55,001 bases of DNA from an uncultured Pseudomonas sp. (GTDB lineage Bacteria; Pseudomonadota; Gammaproteobacteria; Pseudomonadales; Pseudomonadaceae), in assembly GCA_943912755.1 (NCBI GenBank), contig CALTWF010000029.1, forward strand, positions 1 to 55,001. The letters are read 5' to 3'. The translations under genes and the position numbers were made by a program. Numbering within the stretch: the stretch's first letter is position 1; every line of letters begins with the position of its first letter. This document shows, one piece after another, positions 8,721 through 16,908 of the stretch. The notes beneath the pieces are model-generated. The model made no database searches and was not told the DNA's origin. It worked only from the letters and a program-made list of their open reading frames with translations.

Positions 8721-8792
8721 TGTGGGAGCGGGTTCACCCGCGATGACGTCGGTGAATTCACTACCGAGATCGCGGGTGAACCCGCTCCCACA
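8721..8792. repeat. REP inverted pair (GCGGGTTCACCCGC type)
   Basis: The left arm TGTGGGAGCGGGTTCACCCG and the right arm ending CGGGTGAACCCGCTCCCACA are reverse complements. The pair lies inside the presumed operon, eight bases after the dpaL stop, and could reduce or end read-through before the permease gene. Confidence 0.9.
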
Positions 8793-8851
8793 GGGCCGTG
8801 CCGTGCTCTCGAAATACGTACTCCCTGAAAACAACAACAACGGAGACCTAC

Positions 8852-10477
8852 ATGCACACAACCAAACGCAATATCGGACCCTGGTCGCTGATGCTCACCG
8901 GCCTGGGTTCCATCATCGGTTCCGGCTGGCTGTTCGGTGCCTGGCACGCCTCGGCCATCGCCGGGCCGGCGGCGATCCTGGCCTGGGTGATCGGCGCCGT
9001 GGTGGTCCTGGCGATTGCCCTGACCTATGCGGAAATGGGCGCGATGTTCCCCGAGTCCGGCGGCATGGTGCGCTATGCGCGCTATTCCCACGGCTCGCTG
9101 GTGGGCTTCATGGCGGCCTGGGCCAACTGGATTTCCATCGTCTCGGTGATCCCCATCGAAGCCATCGCCTCGATCCAGTACATGGCCTCCTGGGACTACC
9201 CCTGGGCCCGCGCCCTGGTTGCCCGTGGCGAGCTGACCCCCCCCGGGCTGTGGGCCAGTGCCGCCCTGGTGCTGGTGTATTTCGGCCTCAACTACTGGGG
9301 GGTGAAGCTGTTCGTGCGGACCAATACCGCGATCACCCTGTTCAAGCTGGTGGTTCCGGCACTGACCGGCGTGGCGCTGATCTGGGCCGGCTTCAACGGC
9401 GCCAACTTTGGCGATGGCAGCGAGGCCAGCTTCGCCCCTTATGGCTGGTCGGCGGTATTCACCGCGGTGGCGGCCAGCGGCATCGTGTTCAGCTTCAATG
9501 GCTTCCAGAGCCCGGTCAGCCTGGCCGGCGAGGCGCGGGATCCGGGGCGCAGCATTCCCTTCGCGCTGATCACCTCGGTGCTCATCGCCCTGGTGATCTA
9601 CGTGCTGCTGCAGGTGGCCTTTATCGGCGCGGTCAGCCCCGAGAGCATCGCCGCCGGCTGGCACAGCCTGAGTTTCGACTCGCCGCTGGCGCAACTGGCC
9701 CTGGCCCTCAATCTCAACTGGCTGGCCATGCTCCTGTACCTGGATGCCTTTGTCAGCCCGTCCGGCACCGGCTCGATCTACACCGCCACCACGGCGCGGA
9801 TGATCTACGCGATGGAGCGCAACAACACCATGCCGAAGATCTTCGGTCGCCTGCACCCGCTGTATGGCGTGCCGCGCGAGGCAATGTGGCTGAACCTGGC
9901 GGTGTCCTTCGTCTTCCTGTTCTTCTTCCGTGGCTGGGGCGCGCTGGCAGCGGTGATTTCGGTGGCGGTGATCATCTCCTTCCTCACCGGACCGGTCAGC
10001 CTGATGAGCCTGCGCAACACGGCGGCGGACGTGCCGCGGCCGCTGGTGATCAAAGGCATGCGGGTGATCGCGCCGTTCGCCTTCGTCTGTGCCTCGCTGG
10101 TGCTGTACTGGGCGCGCTGGCCGCTGACCGGGCAGGTGATCCTGTTGGTCGTAGGAGCCTTGCCGATCTTCTTCTGGTTCCAGGCAAAGGCCGGCTGGAG
10201 CGGCTTTGCCAAGGACCTGCGCGCAGCGCTGTGGCTGATCGGTTTCCTGCCGGCCATGGCCCTGGTGTCCTGGCTGGGCAGCGGCGACTTCGGCGGTATC
10301 GGCCTGATTCCCTCGGGCTGGGACATGCTGGTGGTGGCGCTGCTGGCCCTGGCTTTCCACTACGCCGGCGTCGGCAGCGGCTATCGCACCCGTTACCTGC
10401 AAGAGAGCGCCGTGTGGCGTGAAGTTCCGACAGACACCCCATCGACTTCTTCATTCCCAGAGGGACAGCGAGCATGA
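8852..10477 (+). CDS. Amino acid permease, APC superfamily
   Basis: The 541-residue product has about twelve hydrophobic segments and the APC-family opening IGPWSLMLTGLGSIIGSGWLFGAW, where GSIIGSGW is the unwound substrate-binding part of helix 1. Later motifs include FSFNGFQSPVSLAGEARDPGR, the conserved helix 6 region. It is somewhat longer than typical 450-500 residue members, with an extended C-terminal tail. The ATG at 8852 follows CGGAGA. Its last four bases overlap the start of the next gene (ATGA, 10474-10477), so it is translationally coupled to the M20 amidohydrolase. It probably imports the substrate of the surrounding enzymes. Confidence 0.85.
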   Translation: MHTTKRNIGPWSLMLTGLGSIIGSGWLFGAWHASAIAGPAAILAWVIGAVVVLAIALTYAEMGAMFPESGGMVRYARYSHGSLVGFMAAWANWISIVSVIPIEAIASIQYMASWDYPWARALVARGELTPPGLWASAALVLVYFGLNYWGVKLFVRTNTAITLFKLVVPALTGVALIWAGFNGANFGDGSEASFAPYGWSAVFTAVAASGIVFSFNGFQSPVSLAGEARDPGRSIPFALITSVLIALVIYVLLQVAFIGAVSPESIAAGWHSLSFDSPLAQLALALNLNWLAMLLYLDAFVSPSGTGSIYTATTARMIYAMERNNTMPKIFGRLHPLYGVPREAMWLNLAVSFVFLFFFRGWGALAAVISVAVIISFLTGPVSLMSLRNTAADVPRPLVIKGMRVIAPFAFVCASLVLYWARWPLTGQVILLVVGALPIFFWFQAKAGWSGFAKDLRAALWLIGFLPAMALVSWLGSGDFGGIGLIPSGWDMLVVALLALAFHYAGVGSGYRTRYLQESAVWREVPTDTPSTSSFPEGQRA

Positions 10478-11634
10478 GCGCGCAATTCGAACAACGCCTG
10501 AAAGCCTGGCGCCACGCCTTCCACCGTCACCCGGAAACCGGCTTCGAGGAAGTCGACACCTCGGCACGGGTGGCGGGGATTCTCGAAGCAATGGGCCTGG
10601 AGGTACACCGCGGCATCGGCGGCACCGGCCTGGTGGCCAGCCTGCGGGTCGGTGAGGGTGGCGGGGTGATCGGCCTGCGCGCCGACATGGATGCGCTGAA
10701 CATCACCGAGCAGGGTTCAGGACGCGAGCATGCCTCGCGGATCGCCGGAAAGATGCACGCCTGCGGGCATGACGGGCATATGGCGATGGTCCTCGGCGCT
10801 GCCGAACTGCTCTGCACACGACGCGACTTCAACGGCACCGTGCGCTTCATCTTCCAGCCTGCCGAGGAGCATGGCCGGGGCGCCAAGGCGATGATGGCCG
10901 ACGGGCTGTTCCAGCGTTTCCCGGTGGATGCGATCTATGGCGCGCACAACATGCCGGGCATGCCGGCCGGACATATCGCCACCCGTGCGGGCGGGATCAT
11001 GGCCAGCGAGGACAACTTCGTCATCCGCATCCAGGGTCGGGGTACCCATGCGGCACGACCGCACATGGGGGTGGATCCGCTGGTGACCGGGGCGCAGATC
11101 GTCCTGGCCTTGCAGACCGTGGTGGCGCGCAATGTCGATCCGGGGTTGTCGGCGGTGGTGTCCTGCACCGAGTTCCTCACCGATGGCATCCGCAATGCGA
11201 TTCCCACCCATGTGACCATCAAGGGCGATACCCGCAGCTACAGCCCCGAGGTACAGCGCCTGCTGGAAACGCGGATGCGCGAGATCTGCATGGGCATCTG
11301 CGCGGCCAATGGGGCGACCTGCGAATTCGAGTACAGCCACGAGTTCGCCCCGACCGTGAACTGGCCTGAGCACACGGCGTTGGCCATAGCCGCGGCGCGG
11401 GCGGTGGTGGGCGAGGCGGCGGTGGACGGGGAGGTGATGCCGATGATGATCTCCGAGGACTTCGGCGCGTTTCTCCAGCAGGTGCCGGGGAGTTTTGTGT
11501 TCATTGGCAATGGAGCCAATGGCGAGGCAGGGGGGACGCCGTTGCATAACGCTTGCTATGACTTCAATGACGGGATCTTGAAGACCGGGGCGGAGTACTT
11601 TGCCGAGGTGGTGCGGCGGAGTTTGCCTCTCTAA
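10474..11634 (+). CDS. M20-family amidohydrolase (hippurate hydrolase/N-acyl amino acid type)
   Basis: The 386-residue enzyme matches the M20D amidohydrolases that cleave N-acyl amino acids, hippurate or auxin conjugates. Diagnostic motifs are FHRHPETGFEE at the N terminus, GLRADMDAL (residues 68-75), HACGHDGH (96-103), FIFQPAEEHGRGA and HAARPHMGVDP in the lid domain, with a C-terminal His in TPLHNACYDFND. Two metal ions are expected from these residues. The start overlaps the permease stop by four bases and GAGGGACAGCGAGC provides a ribosome site. It closes an operon of carbamoylase, diaminopropionate lyase and permease. Confidence 0.87.
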   Translation: MSAQFEQRLKAWRHAFHRHPETGFEEVDTSARVAGILEAMGLEVHRGIGGTGLVASLRVGEGGGVIGLRADMDALNITEQGSGREHASRIAGKMHACGHDGHMAMVLGAAELLCTRRDFNGTVRFIFQPAEEHGRGAKAMMADGLFQRFPVDAIYGAHNMPGMPAGHIATRAGGIMASEDNFVIRIQGRGTHAARPHMGVDPLVTGAQIVLALQTVVARNVDPGLSAVVSCTEFLTDGIRNAIPTHVTIKGDTRSYSPEVQRLLETRMREICMGICAANGATCEFEYSHEFAPTVNWPEHTALAIAAARAVVGEAAVDGEVMPMMISEDFGAFLQQVPGSFVFIGNGANGEAGGTPLHNACYDFNDGILKTGAEYFAEVVRRSLPL

Positions 11635-11684
11635 ACAAATCTTGCTGTAGGTGCAGAGAATAGGTCCAAGAGCGACGCGGACCC

Positions 11685-11756
11685 TGTGGGAGCGGGTTTA
11701 CCCGCGATGGCGTCGGTGATGCCACCAATGTAATCGCGGGTAAACCCGCTCCCACA
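11685..11756. repeat. REP inverted pair (GCGGGTTTACCCGC type)
   Basis: The left arm begins TGTGGGAGCGGGTTTACCCG and the right arm ends CGGGTAAACCCGCTCCCACA. The pair lies between the convergent ends of the amidohydrolase and the EamA-type exporter. Confidence 0.9.
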
Positions 11757-11783
11757 GGGATACCTGACAGCTTCAGAAGCGTG

Positions 11784-12695
11784 TCAGTGCACCTGCTCCG
11801 CCGTCAACTTGCCCCAGGCCGAGAGCACCGTGGCCAGGATGATCAACGCCGCGCCCGCCACCATCCGCAGCGACGGCTGTTCACCGAACAGCCACCAGGC
11901 ACAGGCGATGGCATACACCGGCTCCAGCGCGATGATCATCCCTGCGCTGCGCGCCTCAAGCCCTTCCAGGCTCTTGACGAACAGGTACTGGGACAACCCG
12001 GTGCAGAAGATTCCGAGCATCGCCAGGTACAGCCAGTCGCTATGGCTCAGGCCGTGCACCAGCAGGGTGTCGAGGGCGAACGGGGCGACCAGCACGGCCA
12101 CCGTGAGGTTCTGCCAGAACGCCACCTGCACCGCGTTCATGCCTTGCAGGCCGCGGCGGTTGGTGATTGCCAGGAGGGCGAAGGAGAAGCCCGAGGCCAG
12201 CCCCCAGAGCAGGCCGACGGTGCCCTGGTCGAGCAGGTCGAAGGACGGCACCACCAGCACCAGGCCGAGGCTGACCAGCAGCAACAGCAGGCTTTCGCTG
12301 GTGCCGATGCGCTCGCGGAACACCAGCAGGTCGAGTACGGCGATAAACGCCGGGAAGCTGGCGAAGCCGAGGGTGGCCACGGCCACGCCACCGACCTTGA
12401 TGGCGATGAAGAAGCTGACCCAGTGCGAGGTCAGCAGCAGGCCGCTGAAGGCCATGATGCCGAACTTGCGCCAGTTCAACTGGTGGAACACGCCGCGTTT
12501 CTGCAATTGCGCCACGGCGCCGAGGGCGAGCACGGCGAAGGCCGCGCGACCGAAAGTGATGACCGAGGCGGAGGAGTGGATAAGGGCGCCGAGGATGCCG
12601 GTGAGACCGAACAGCACGGCGGCGACATGGGCCACGATCAGCGCATTGCGGTGACCGAGGGTGGAGCTGTGGGTTGAAACGTTGGAAGCGAGCAT
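11784..12695 (-). CDS. EamA-family (DMT superfamily) transporter
   Basis: The product (303 residues from the ATG at 12695) has about ten membrane segments arranged as two EamA repeats: the first begins ALIVAHVAAVLFGLTGILGAL and the second contains GLLWGLASGFSFALLAITNR. The helix-turn pattern LEPVYAIACAWWLFGEQPS near the C terminus is typical. Members export amino acids or other metabolites. The start is uncertain: a GTG 33 bases upstream is also in frame and neither has a strong ribosome site. It is followed by a REP pair and is separated from the upstream aldehyde dehydrogenase gene by a hairpin at 12882-12908, so it is probably its own transcription unit. Confidence 0.85.
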   Translation of the reverse strand: MLASNVSTHSSTLGHRNALIVAHVAAVLFGLTGILGALIHSSASVITFGRAAFAVLALGAVAQLQKRGVFHQLNWRKFGIMAFSGLLLTSHWVSFFIAIKVGGVAVATLGFASFPAFIAVLDLLVFRERIGTSESLLLLLVSLGLVLVVPSFDLLDQGTVGLLWGLASGFSFALLAITNRRGLQGMNAVQVAFWQNLTVAVLVAPFALDTLLVHGLSHSDWLYLAMLGIFCTGLSQYLFVKSLEGLEARSAGMIIALEPVYAIACAWWLFGEQPSLRMVAGAALIILATVLSAWGKLTAEQVH

Positions 12696-12881
12696 GGGCA
12701 GTAGAAAAGTCTGTGCATGGGTACGCACGCGAGCACTCTCCGGTGATCGTGCGGACTGGTTTTTGGGTAATGGATTGTGTGGCCGCCCGGTAGGAAATCC
12801 GGGAGCCTGCGGCGCCGCAGCGTTGTAGTGGCCTGCACGGGCCGTGCTGCTCGTTCGCCGTACTGCGAAAGGAAACGGGTT

Positions 12882-12908
12882 GGCCACCGCCTGCGTGGGG
12901 CGGTGGCC
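12882..12908 (-). terminator. Hairpin terminator after the aldehyde dehydrogenase operon
   Basis: Arms GGCCACCGCC and GGCGGTGGCC (10 base pairs) enclose a seven-base loop, 45 bases after the aldehyde dehydrogenase stop on the minus strand. The following bases (AACCCGTTTCC) are only weakly U-rich, so termination strength is uncertain. Confidence 0.55.
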
Positions 12909-12952
12909 GGGTCAGGTACCGAACTCCGTCAGAACAGTACCCGGGTTTCAGC

Positions 12953-14443
12953 TCACGAAGCGTCGATCCAGATGGTCTTCAGCTCCGTGTACTGATCATG
13001 CGCCCAGATCGACTTGTCGCGACCGCCAAATCCGGACTCTTTGTAGCCTCCGAACGGCGTCGAGGCATCGCCTTCGCCGAAGCAGTTGACCGTGACCACA
13101 CCGGCGCGGATCTCCCGCGACAGACGCAGGGCATTGCGCAGGCTGCCGGTGTAGGCCGAGGCGGCCAGGCCGTAGATGGTGTCGTTGGCCAGTTCGATGG
13201 CTTCATCGAGGGTGTCGAAGGTGGTCACGCTGAGCACCGGACCGAAGATCTCCTCGACGAACAGGCGGCTGTCGCGGGCCACGCCATCGACGATGGTCGG
13301 CTGCACGAACACGCCATCCTGGGTCTCGCCACCCAGGGCCACGGTGAGCTTCTGCTCGGCAGCGTATTCCAGGTAGGAACGCACCTTCTCGAAATGCGCC
13401 TTGCTGACCATGGCGCCGAGACGGTTGTCCGGGTCCAGCGGGTCGCCCAGCTTCCAGTCCTTGACGTGTTTGGAGATCAGGCTCAGCAGCTCGTCCTTGA
13501 CGTCCTTGTGGACGATCAGGCGCGAGGAGGCCGAGCAGTTTTCGCCCATGTTCCAGAAGGCCCCGGCGGTGACGAACTGGGCTACGGAGTCGAGGTCTTC
13601 GCAGTCGTTCATGACCACGGCCGGGTTCTTGCCACCCAGCTCCAGGACCACGCGTTTCAGGTTGGACTCGGAGGCGTACTTGAGGAACAGGCGGCCGGTG
13701 TCGGTGGAGCCGGTGAAGCTGACCATGGCCACGTCCATATGCCGGCCGATGGCTTCGCCGGCTTCACGACCACCGCCAGGCACGATATTGAACACACCAG
13801 CCGGGATGCCGGCCTGGTGCGCCAGTTCGGCAACGCGCAGGGCGGTGAGGGTGGTTTCCTTGGCCGGCTTGACCACGATGGAGCAACCGGCAGCCAGCGA
13901 CGGGCCGATCTTCCAGGCCAGCATCAGCAGCGGGAAGTTCCACGGCAGCACCAGGCCGACCACGCCGATGGCCTCGCGCACCACCATGGTCACGGCAGCG
14001 GAGCCGGTTGGCGCGGTGGCGTCGTAGATCTTGTCGATCAGCTCGGCGTGCCAGCGCAGGGTGTGGATGGTCTCCGGCACGTCGACGTTCTGGCACTCGC
14101 TGACCGGCTTGCCGCTGTCGAGGGCTTCCAGTACCGCCAGTTCGTGGGCGTTGTCTTCCAGCAGCTGGGCGAACTTCAGCAGCACCTTTTTCCGGGCGCC
14201 CGGGGTCAGCGCGCTCCAGCGGCCGTCCTCGAAGGCAGCCTTGGCAGCGGCGACGGCGACGTTGACGTCCTGCACATCGCAGGCCGCCACTTCCGCCAGC
14301 TTCTCGCCGGTGGCCGGGTTGGTGGTGACGAAGGTGCGCCCGCCGATGGCGTCGCGGAACTCACCGTCGATAAACGCCTGGTTGCGCGGTTGCAGCTTGG
14401 CGGCCAGGGCCTGGTATTCGGCTTTGCTCAGCAGTTCGGCCAT
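12953..14443 (-). CDS. NAD(P)-dependent aldehyde dehydrogenase
   Basis: The 496-residue enzyme has the full ALDH fold. The nucleophile cysteine lies in NMGENCSASSRL near residue 300, the general base in VLELGGKNP, the Rossmann motif in FTGSTDTGR, and the substrate-side PWNFPLLMLAWKIGPSLAAG pattern is present. It resembles PuuC-type gamma-aminobutyraldehyde dehydrogenases and betaine aldehyde dehydrogenases; exact substrate is not readable. Its ATG lies one base after the stop of the DapA-family gene (TAAGATG), so the two are coupled. Together with an FAD amine oxidase and a DapA-type lyase, it would oxidise an aldehyde, possibly a semialdehyde such as 2-oxoglutarate semialdehyde, to the acid. 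Confidence 0.85.
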   Translation of the reverse strand: MAELLSKAEYQALAAKLQPRNQAFIDGEFRDAIGGRTFVTTNPATGEKLAEVAACDVQDVNVAVAAAKAAFEDGRWSALTPGARKKVLLKFAQLLEDNAHELAVLEALDSGKPVSECQNVDVPETIHTLRWHAELIDKIYDATAPTGSAAVTMVVREAIGVVGLVLPWNFPLLMLAWKIGPSLAAGCSIVVKPAKETTLTALRVAELAHQAGIPAGVFNIVPGGGREAGEAIGRHMDVAMVSFTGSTDTGRLFLKYASESNLKRVVLELGGKNPAVVMNDCEDLDSVAQFVTAGAFWNMGENCSASSRLIVHKDVKDELLSLISKHVKDWKLGDPLDPDNRLGAMVSKAHFEKVRSYLEYAAEQKLTVALGGETQDGVFVQPTIVDGVARDSRLFVEEIFGPVLSVTTFDTLDEAIELANDTIYGLAASAYTGSLRNALRLSREIRAGVVTVNCFGEGDASTPFGGYKESGFGGRDKSIWAHDQYTELKTIWIDAS

Positions 14444-14444
14444 C

Positions 14445-15347
14445 TTATTTACCCTCGACGATTGCAGCGATGTTGCGCTTGAGGACAGCGACCACGTTGG
14501 CCAGCTCGGCCTGCTCGGCAGCGTCCAGGCCTTGCAGCGGGGCGCGCACGCCGCCAGTGCTCAGGCCGTTGAGGCTGACGCCGTGCTTGATCGACTGGAC
14601 GAACTTGCCGCCTTCGAGGAAGTCCATCAGCGGCATCATTTCCGCCATGATGCGACGGCCCTTGTTGAAGTCCTTCTCGATCACGCAGGCCTCGTACAGC
14701 GCCACGTGCTCACGCGGGATGAAGTTGGAACCGGCGCAGACCCAGCTCTGCGCACCCCAGGCGAAGAACTCCAGGGCCTGGTCATCCCAGCCGCAGGACA
14801 GCGAGATGTGCGGGTACTTGGTGGCCAGGCGGTGCAGCTGGTTCATGTCGCCCGAGCTTTCCTTGATGGCGACGATGTTCTTCACATCGGCCACGGCATC
14901 GAAGAACTCGGGACCCATGCTCACGCTCATGCGGCCTGGGTAGTTGTAGAGCATGATCGGCAGGTCGGCGGCGGCATCGACGGCCTTCACATGCACGGCG
15001 ATTTCCTGCTGGGTCGGCAGGGCGTAGGGCGGGGTGCCGACCAGCAGCGCATCGGCCTTGATCTCCTTGGCATGCTTGGCGAAGGCCACCGAGTCTTCGG
15101 TGCGGATCGCGCCGGTGCCGATGATCAGCGGCAGGCGGCCGTTGATCACGTCCTTGGCCTGGGCAGCCAGGTCGATGCGCTCCTGGGCGGTGTGGGCGTA
15201 GTACTCGCCGGTGGAGCCGCCGATGATGATGCCGTGGATCTTCGACTCCACCAGGTAGTCGAGGACCGCGGCGAAGCCGGCCTTGTCGATGCTGCCGTCG
15301 GCGTTCAGCGGGGTCACTGCGGGGGTGTAGATGCCTTCGAATTTCAT
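14445..15347 (-). CDS. Dihydrodipicolinate synthase (DapA)-family aldolase/dehydratase
   Basis: The 300-residue protein is a class I aldolase-type TIM barrel. The Schiff-base lysine is Lys162 in VAIKESSGD and the catalytic tyrosine is Tyr136 or Tyr134 in LYNYPGR. The nucleotide-like GTTGE motif appears as GGSTGEYY (residues 43-50). DapA itself is usually encoded in a lysine-biosynthesis context; here the gene sits with an oxidase, an MFS transporter and an aldehyde dehydrogenase, so a catabolic member such as a dehydratase or deaminase giving 2-oxoglutarate semialdehyde is more likely. The start at 15347 has GGAGAG upstream. The link to a specific substrate is inference only. Confidence 0.82.
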   Translation of the reverse strand: MKFEGIYTPAVTPLNADGSIDKAGFAAVLDYLVESKIHGIIIGGSTGEYYAHTAQERIDLAAQAKDVINGRLPLIIGTGAIRTEDSVAFAKHAKEIKADALLVGTPPYALPTQQEIAVHVKAVDAAADLPIMLYNYPGRMSVSMGPEFFDAVADVKNIVAIKESSGDMNQLHRLATKYPHISLSCGWDDQALEFFAWGAQSWVCAGSNFIPREHVALYEACVIEKDFNKGRRIMAEMMPLMDFLEGGKFVQSIKHGVSLNGLSTGGVRAPLQGLDAAEQAELANVVAVLKRNIAAIVEGK

Positions 15348-15388
15348 GTTTTTCTCTCCAGTGATACGCAAGGAATGTCAGGCCGCGC

Positions 15389-16717
15389 TCAGTTCAGCGA
15401 GGCGGCTTGTTGCAGGGTCAGGGAACGGGTTTCCGGGGCCAGGGCCCAGGCGAACAGCAGGCCGACCAGGGTGACGATGGCGGCGGCGTACATGGTCTGG
15501 GCGATGCCCAGGCTTTGCAGCGACATCGGTACCAGCCAGGTACCCACGGCGGCGCCGATGCGCGACAGCGAGGTGCCGATGCCGACGGCCTTGGCGCGGA
15601 TCTCGGTGGGGAACAGCTCGTTCGGGTACACCAGCTGCAGCACCTGGGCGCCGCCGATGAACAGCGCGTAGGCGCCGAACAGCACCAGCACCAGGGTCGG
15701 CGAGCTGTCGTGCAGGGAGGCCAGGCCAAGCAGGGCCAGGCCGGACCAGAGGAAGCTGTGGATCAGCATGCTGCGCCGGCCCATGCTGTTGATCAGGCGG
15801 GTGGCGATGATGCAGCCGATGACGAACAGCAGGGTGATCGCCACCGAGCCGAACGAGGCCCAGTCGCCTTTCAGGTTCAGCGCTTCGAGGACCTTCGGCG
15901 CGAAGGAGTACACGGCGAAGACCGGGATCACCGAACACGACCAGAACATCGCGACGAACAGCATGCGCTTGCCATAGCCGGAGTTGAGCAGGGCCAGCAG
16001 CGAGGTTTTCTTTTCCTGCGCCTGTTCCGGCAGGTTCTTCAGCGAGAAGGCGTTGCCGTAGACCTGCTTGATGATCGCCTCGGCTTCGCCCGGGCGGTTC
16101 TTGCTCAGCAGCCAGCGCGGCGACTCCGGCGTGCCCATGCGCACGGCGAACAGCAGGGCGCCGATCACCGCCGGGCTGGCCAGCACCAGGCGCCAGTTGT
16201 CGTCACCGCCGGCGGCGAGGACGAAGTGCCCGACGATATAGGCGAAGGCCGCACCGGCGAACCACAGGATGGTCAGGGTGGCCAGGCGCGGGCCGCGGTA
16301 TTTCTTCGGCAGGAATTCCACCAGCAGCGCAGTGGCCACCGGGTATTCGATGCCGACCGCGACGCCGATCAAAAAGCGCAACGCGAACAGCATCGGCCCG
16401 GACTCGACCCACAACTGCGCCAGCGAGGCGAGGATGAACAGGGTAGGGCCGACGAAGAAGATGCGCTGGCGACCGAAGTGGTCGGTGAGCCAGCCACCGA
16501 GGAAGCCACCGAAGAAAATGCCGATCAGCGCCGAGGCGGCGATCATGCCCTGCCAGAAGGCATCGAGGGCGAGTCCGGCGGACATCTGCACCATGGCCAC
16601 GCCAATGATGCTGAGCACATAGCCGTCGACGAACGAGCCACCGCCGGAACGCACGGTAAGCAGCTGGTGAAAGCGATTGAGGGGTACGTCTTCAACGGAT
16701 TGATTGGGAGTTGTCAT
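15389..16717 (-). CDS. MFS transporter, sugar/metabolite:H+ symporter type
   Basis: The 442-residue product has about twelve membrane segments and the MFS loop motifs: GGWLTDHFGRQRIFF between helices 2 and 3, and PESPRWLLSKNRPGEAE in the central cytoplasmic loop, which is typical of the sugar/aromatic acid symporter subfamilies. FPTEIRAKAVG marks the second half. The ATG at 16717 follows GCAGGAAACA. It lies 41 bases upstream of the DapA-family gene on the same strand and presumably imports the substrate of this cluster. Confidence 0.87.
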   Translation of the reverse strand: MTTPNQSVEDVPLNRFHQLLTVRSGGGSFVDGYVLSIIGVAMVQMSAGLALDAFWQGMIAASALIGIFFGGFLGGWLTDHFGRQRIFFVGPTLFILASLAQLWVESGPMLFALRFLIGVAVGIEYPVATALLVEFLPKKYRGPRLATLTILWFAGAAFAYIVGHFVLAAGGDDNWRLVLASPAVIGALLFAVRMGTPESPRWLLSKNRPGEAEAIIKQVYGNAFSLKNLPEQAQEKKTSLLALLNSGYGKRMLFVAMFWSCSVIPVFAVYSFAPKVLEALNLKGDWASFGSVAITLLFVIGCIIATRLINSMGRRSMLIHSFLWSGLALLGLASLHDSSPTLVLVLFGAYALFIGGAQVLQLVYPNELFPTEIRAKAVGIGTSLSRIGAAVGTWLVPMSLQSLGIAQTMYAAAIVTLVGLLFAWALAPETRSLTLQQAASLN

Positions 16718-16868
16718 TATTGTTTCCTGCACTATCGAACCTGTTTTCCGGCCGAGCGGGTCCGCGGCGCTGAAAAGGAACTTCAGTCCGGGGATTGGCG
16801 CCTGGCCGGCGCGACACTGTTTGTTGCTACTTCAATCGTGTTGGCTGGACCATTTTGGGACTGCTTTG

Positions 16869-16899
16869 CAGTCCTTTCGCGGGCAAGCCACGCTCCTAC
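16869..16899. repeat. Single REP copy (CTTTCGCGGGCAAGCCACGCTCCTAC type)
   Basis: One palindromic unit without a nearby partner lies in the 191-base gap between the MFS and FAD oxidoreductase genes. It is the same type as the unit at 7459-7487. Confidence 0.75.
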
Positions 16900-16908
16900 G
16901 GGAGTACT

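Noticed and set aside
7484..10402. 972-residue antisense frame across dpaL and the permease
   Set aside because: His/Gln/Arg-rich shadow of two clearly coding genes, crossing a REP pair; not a gene.
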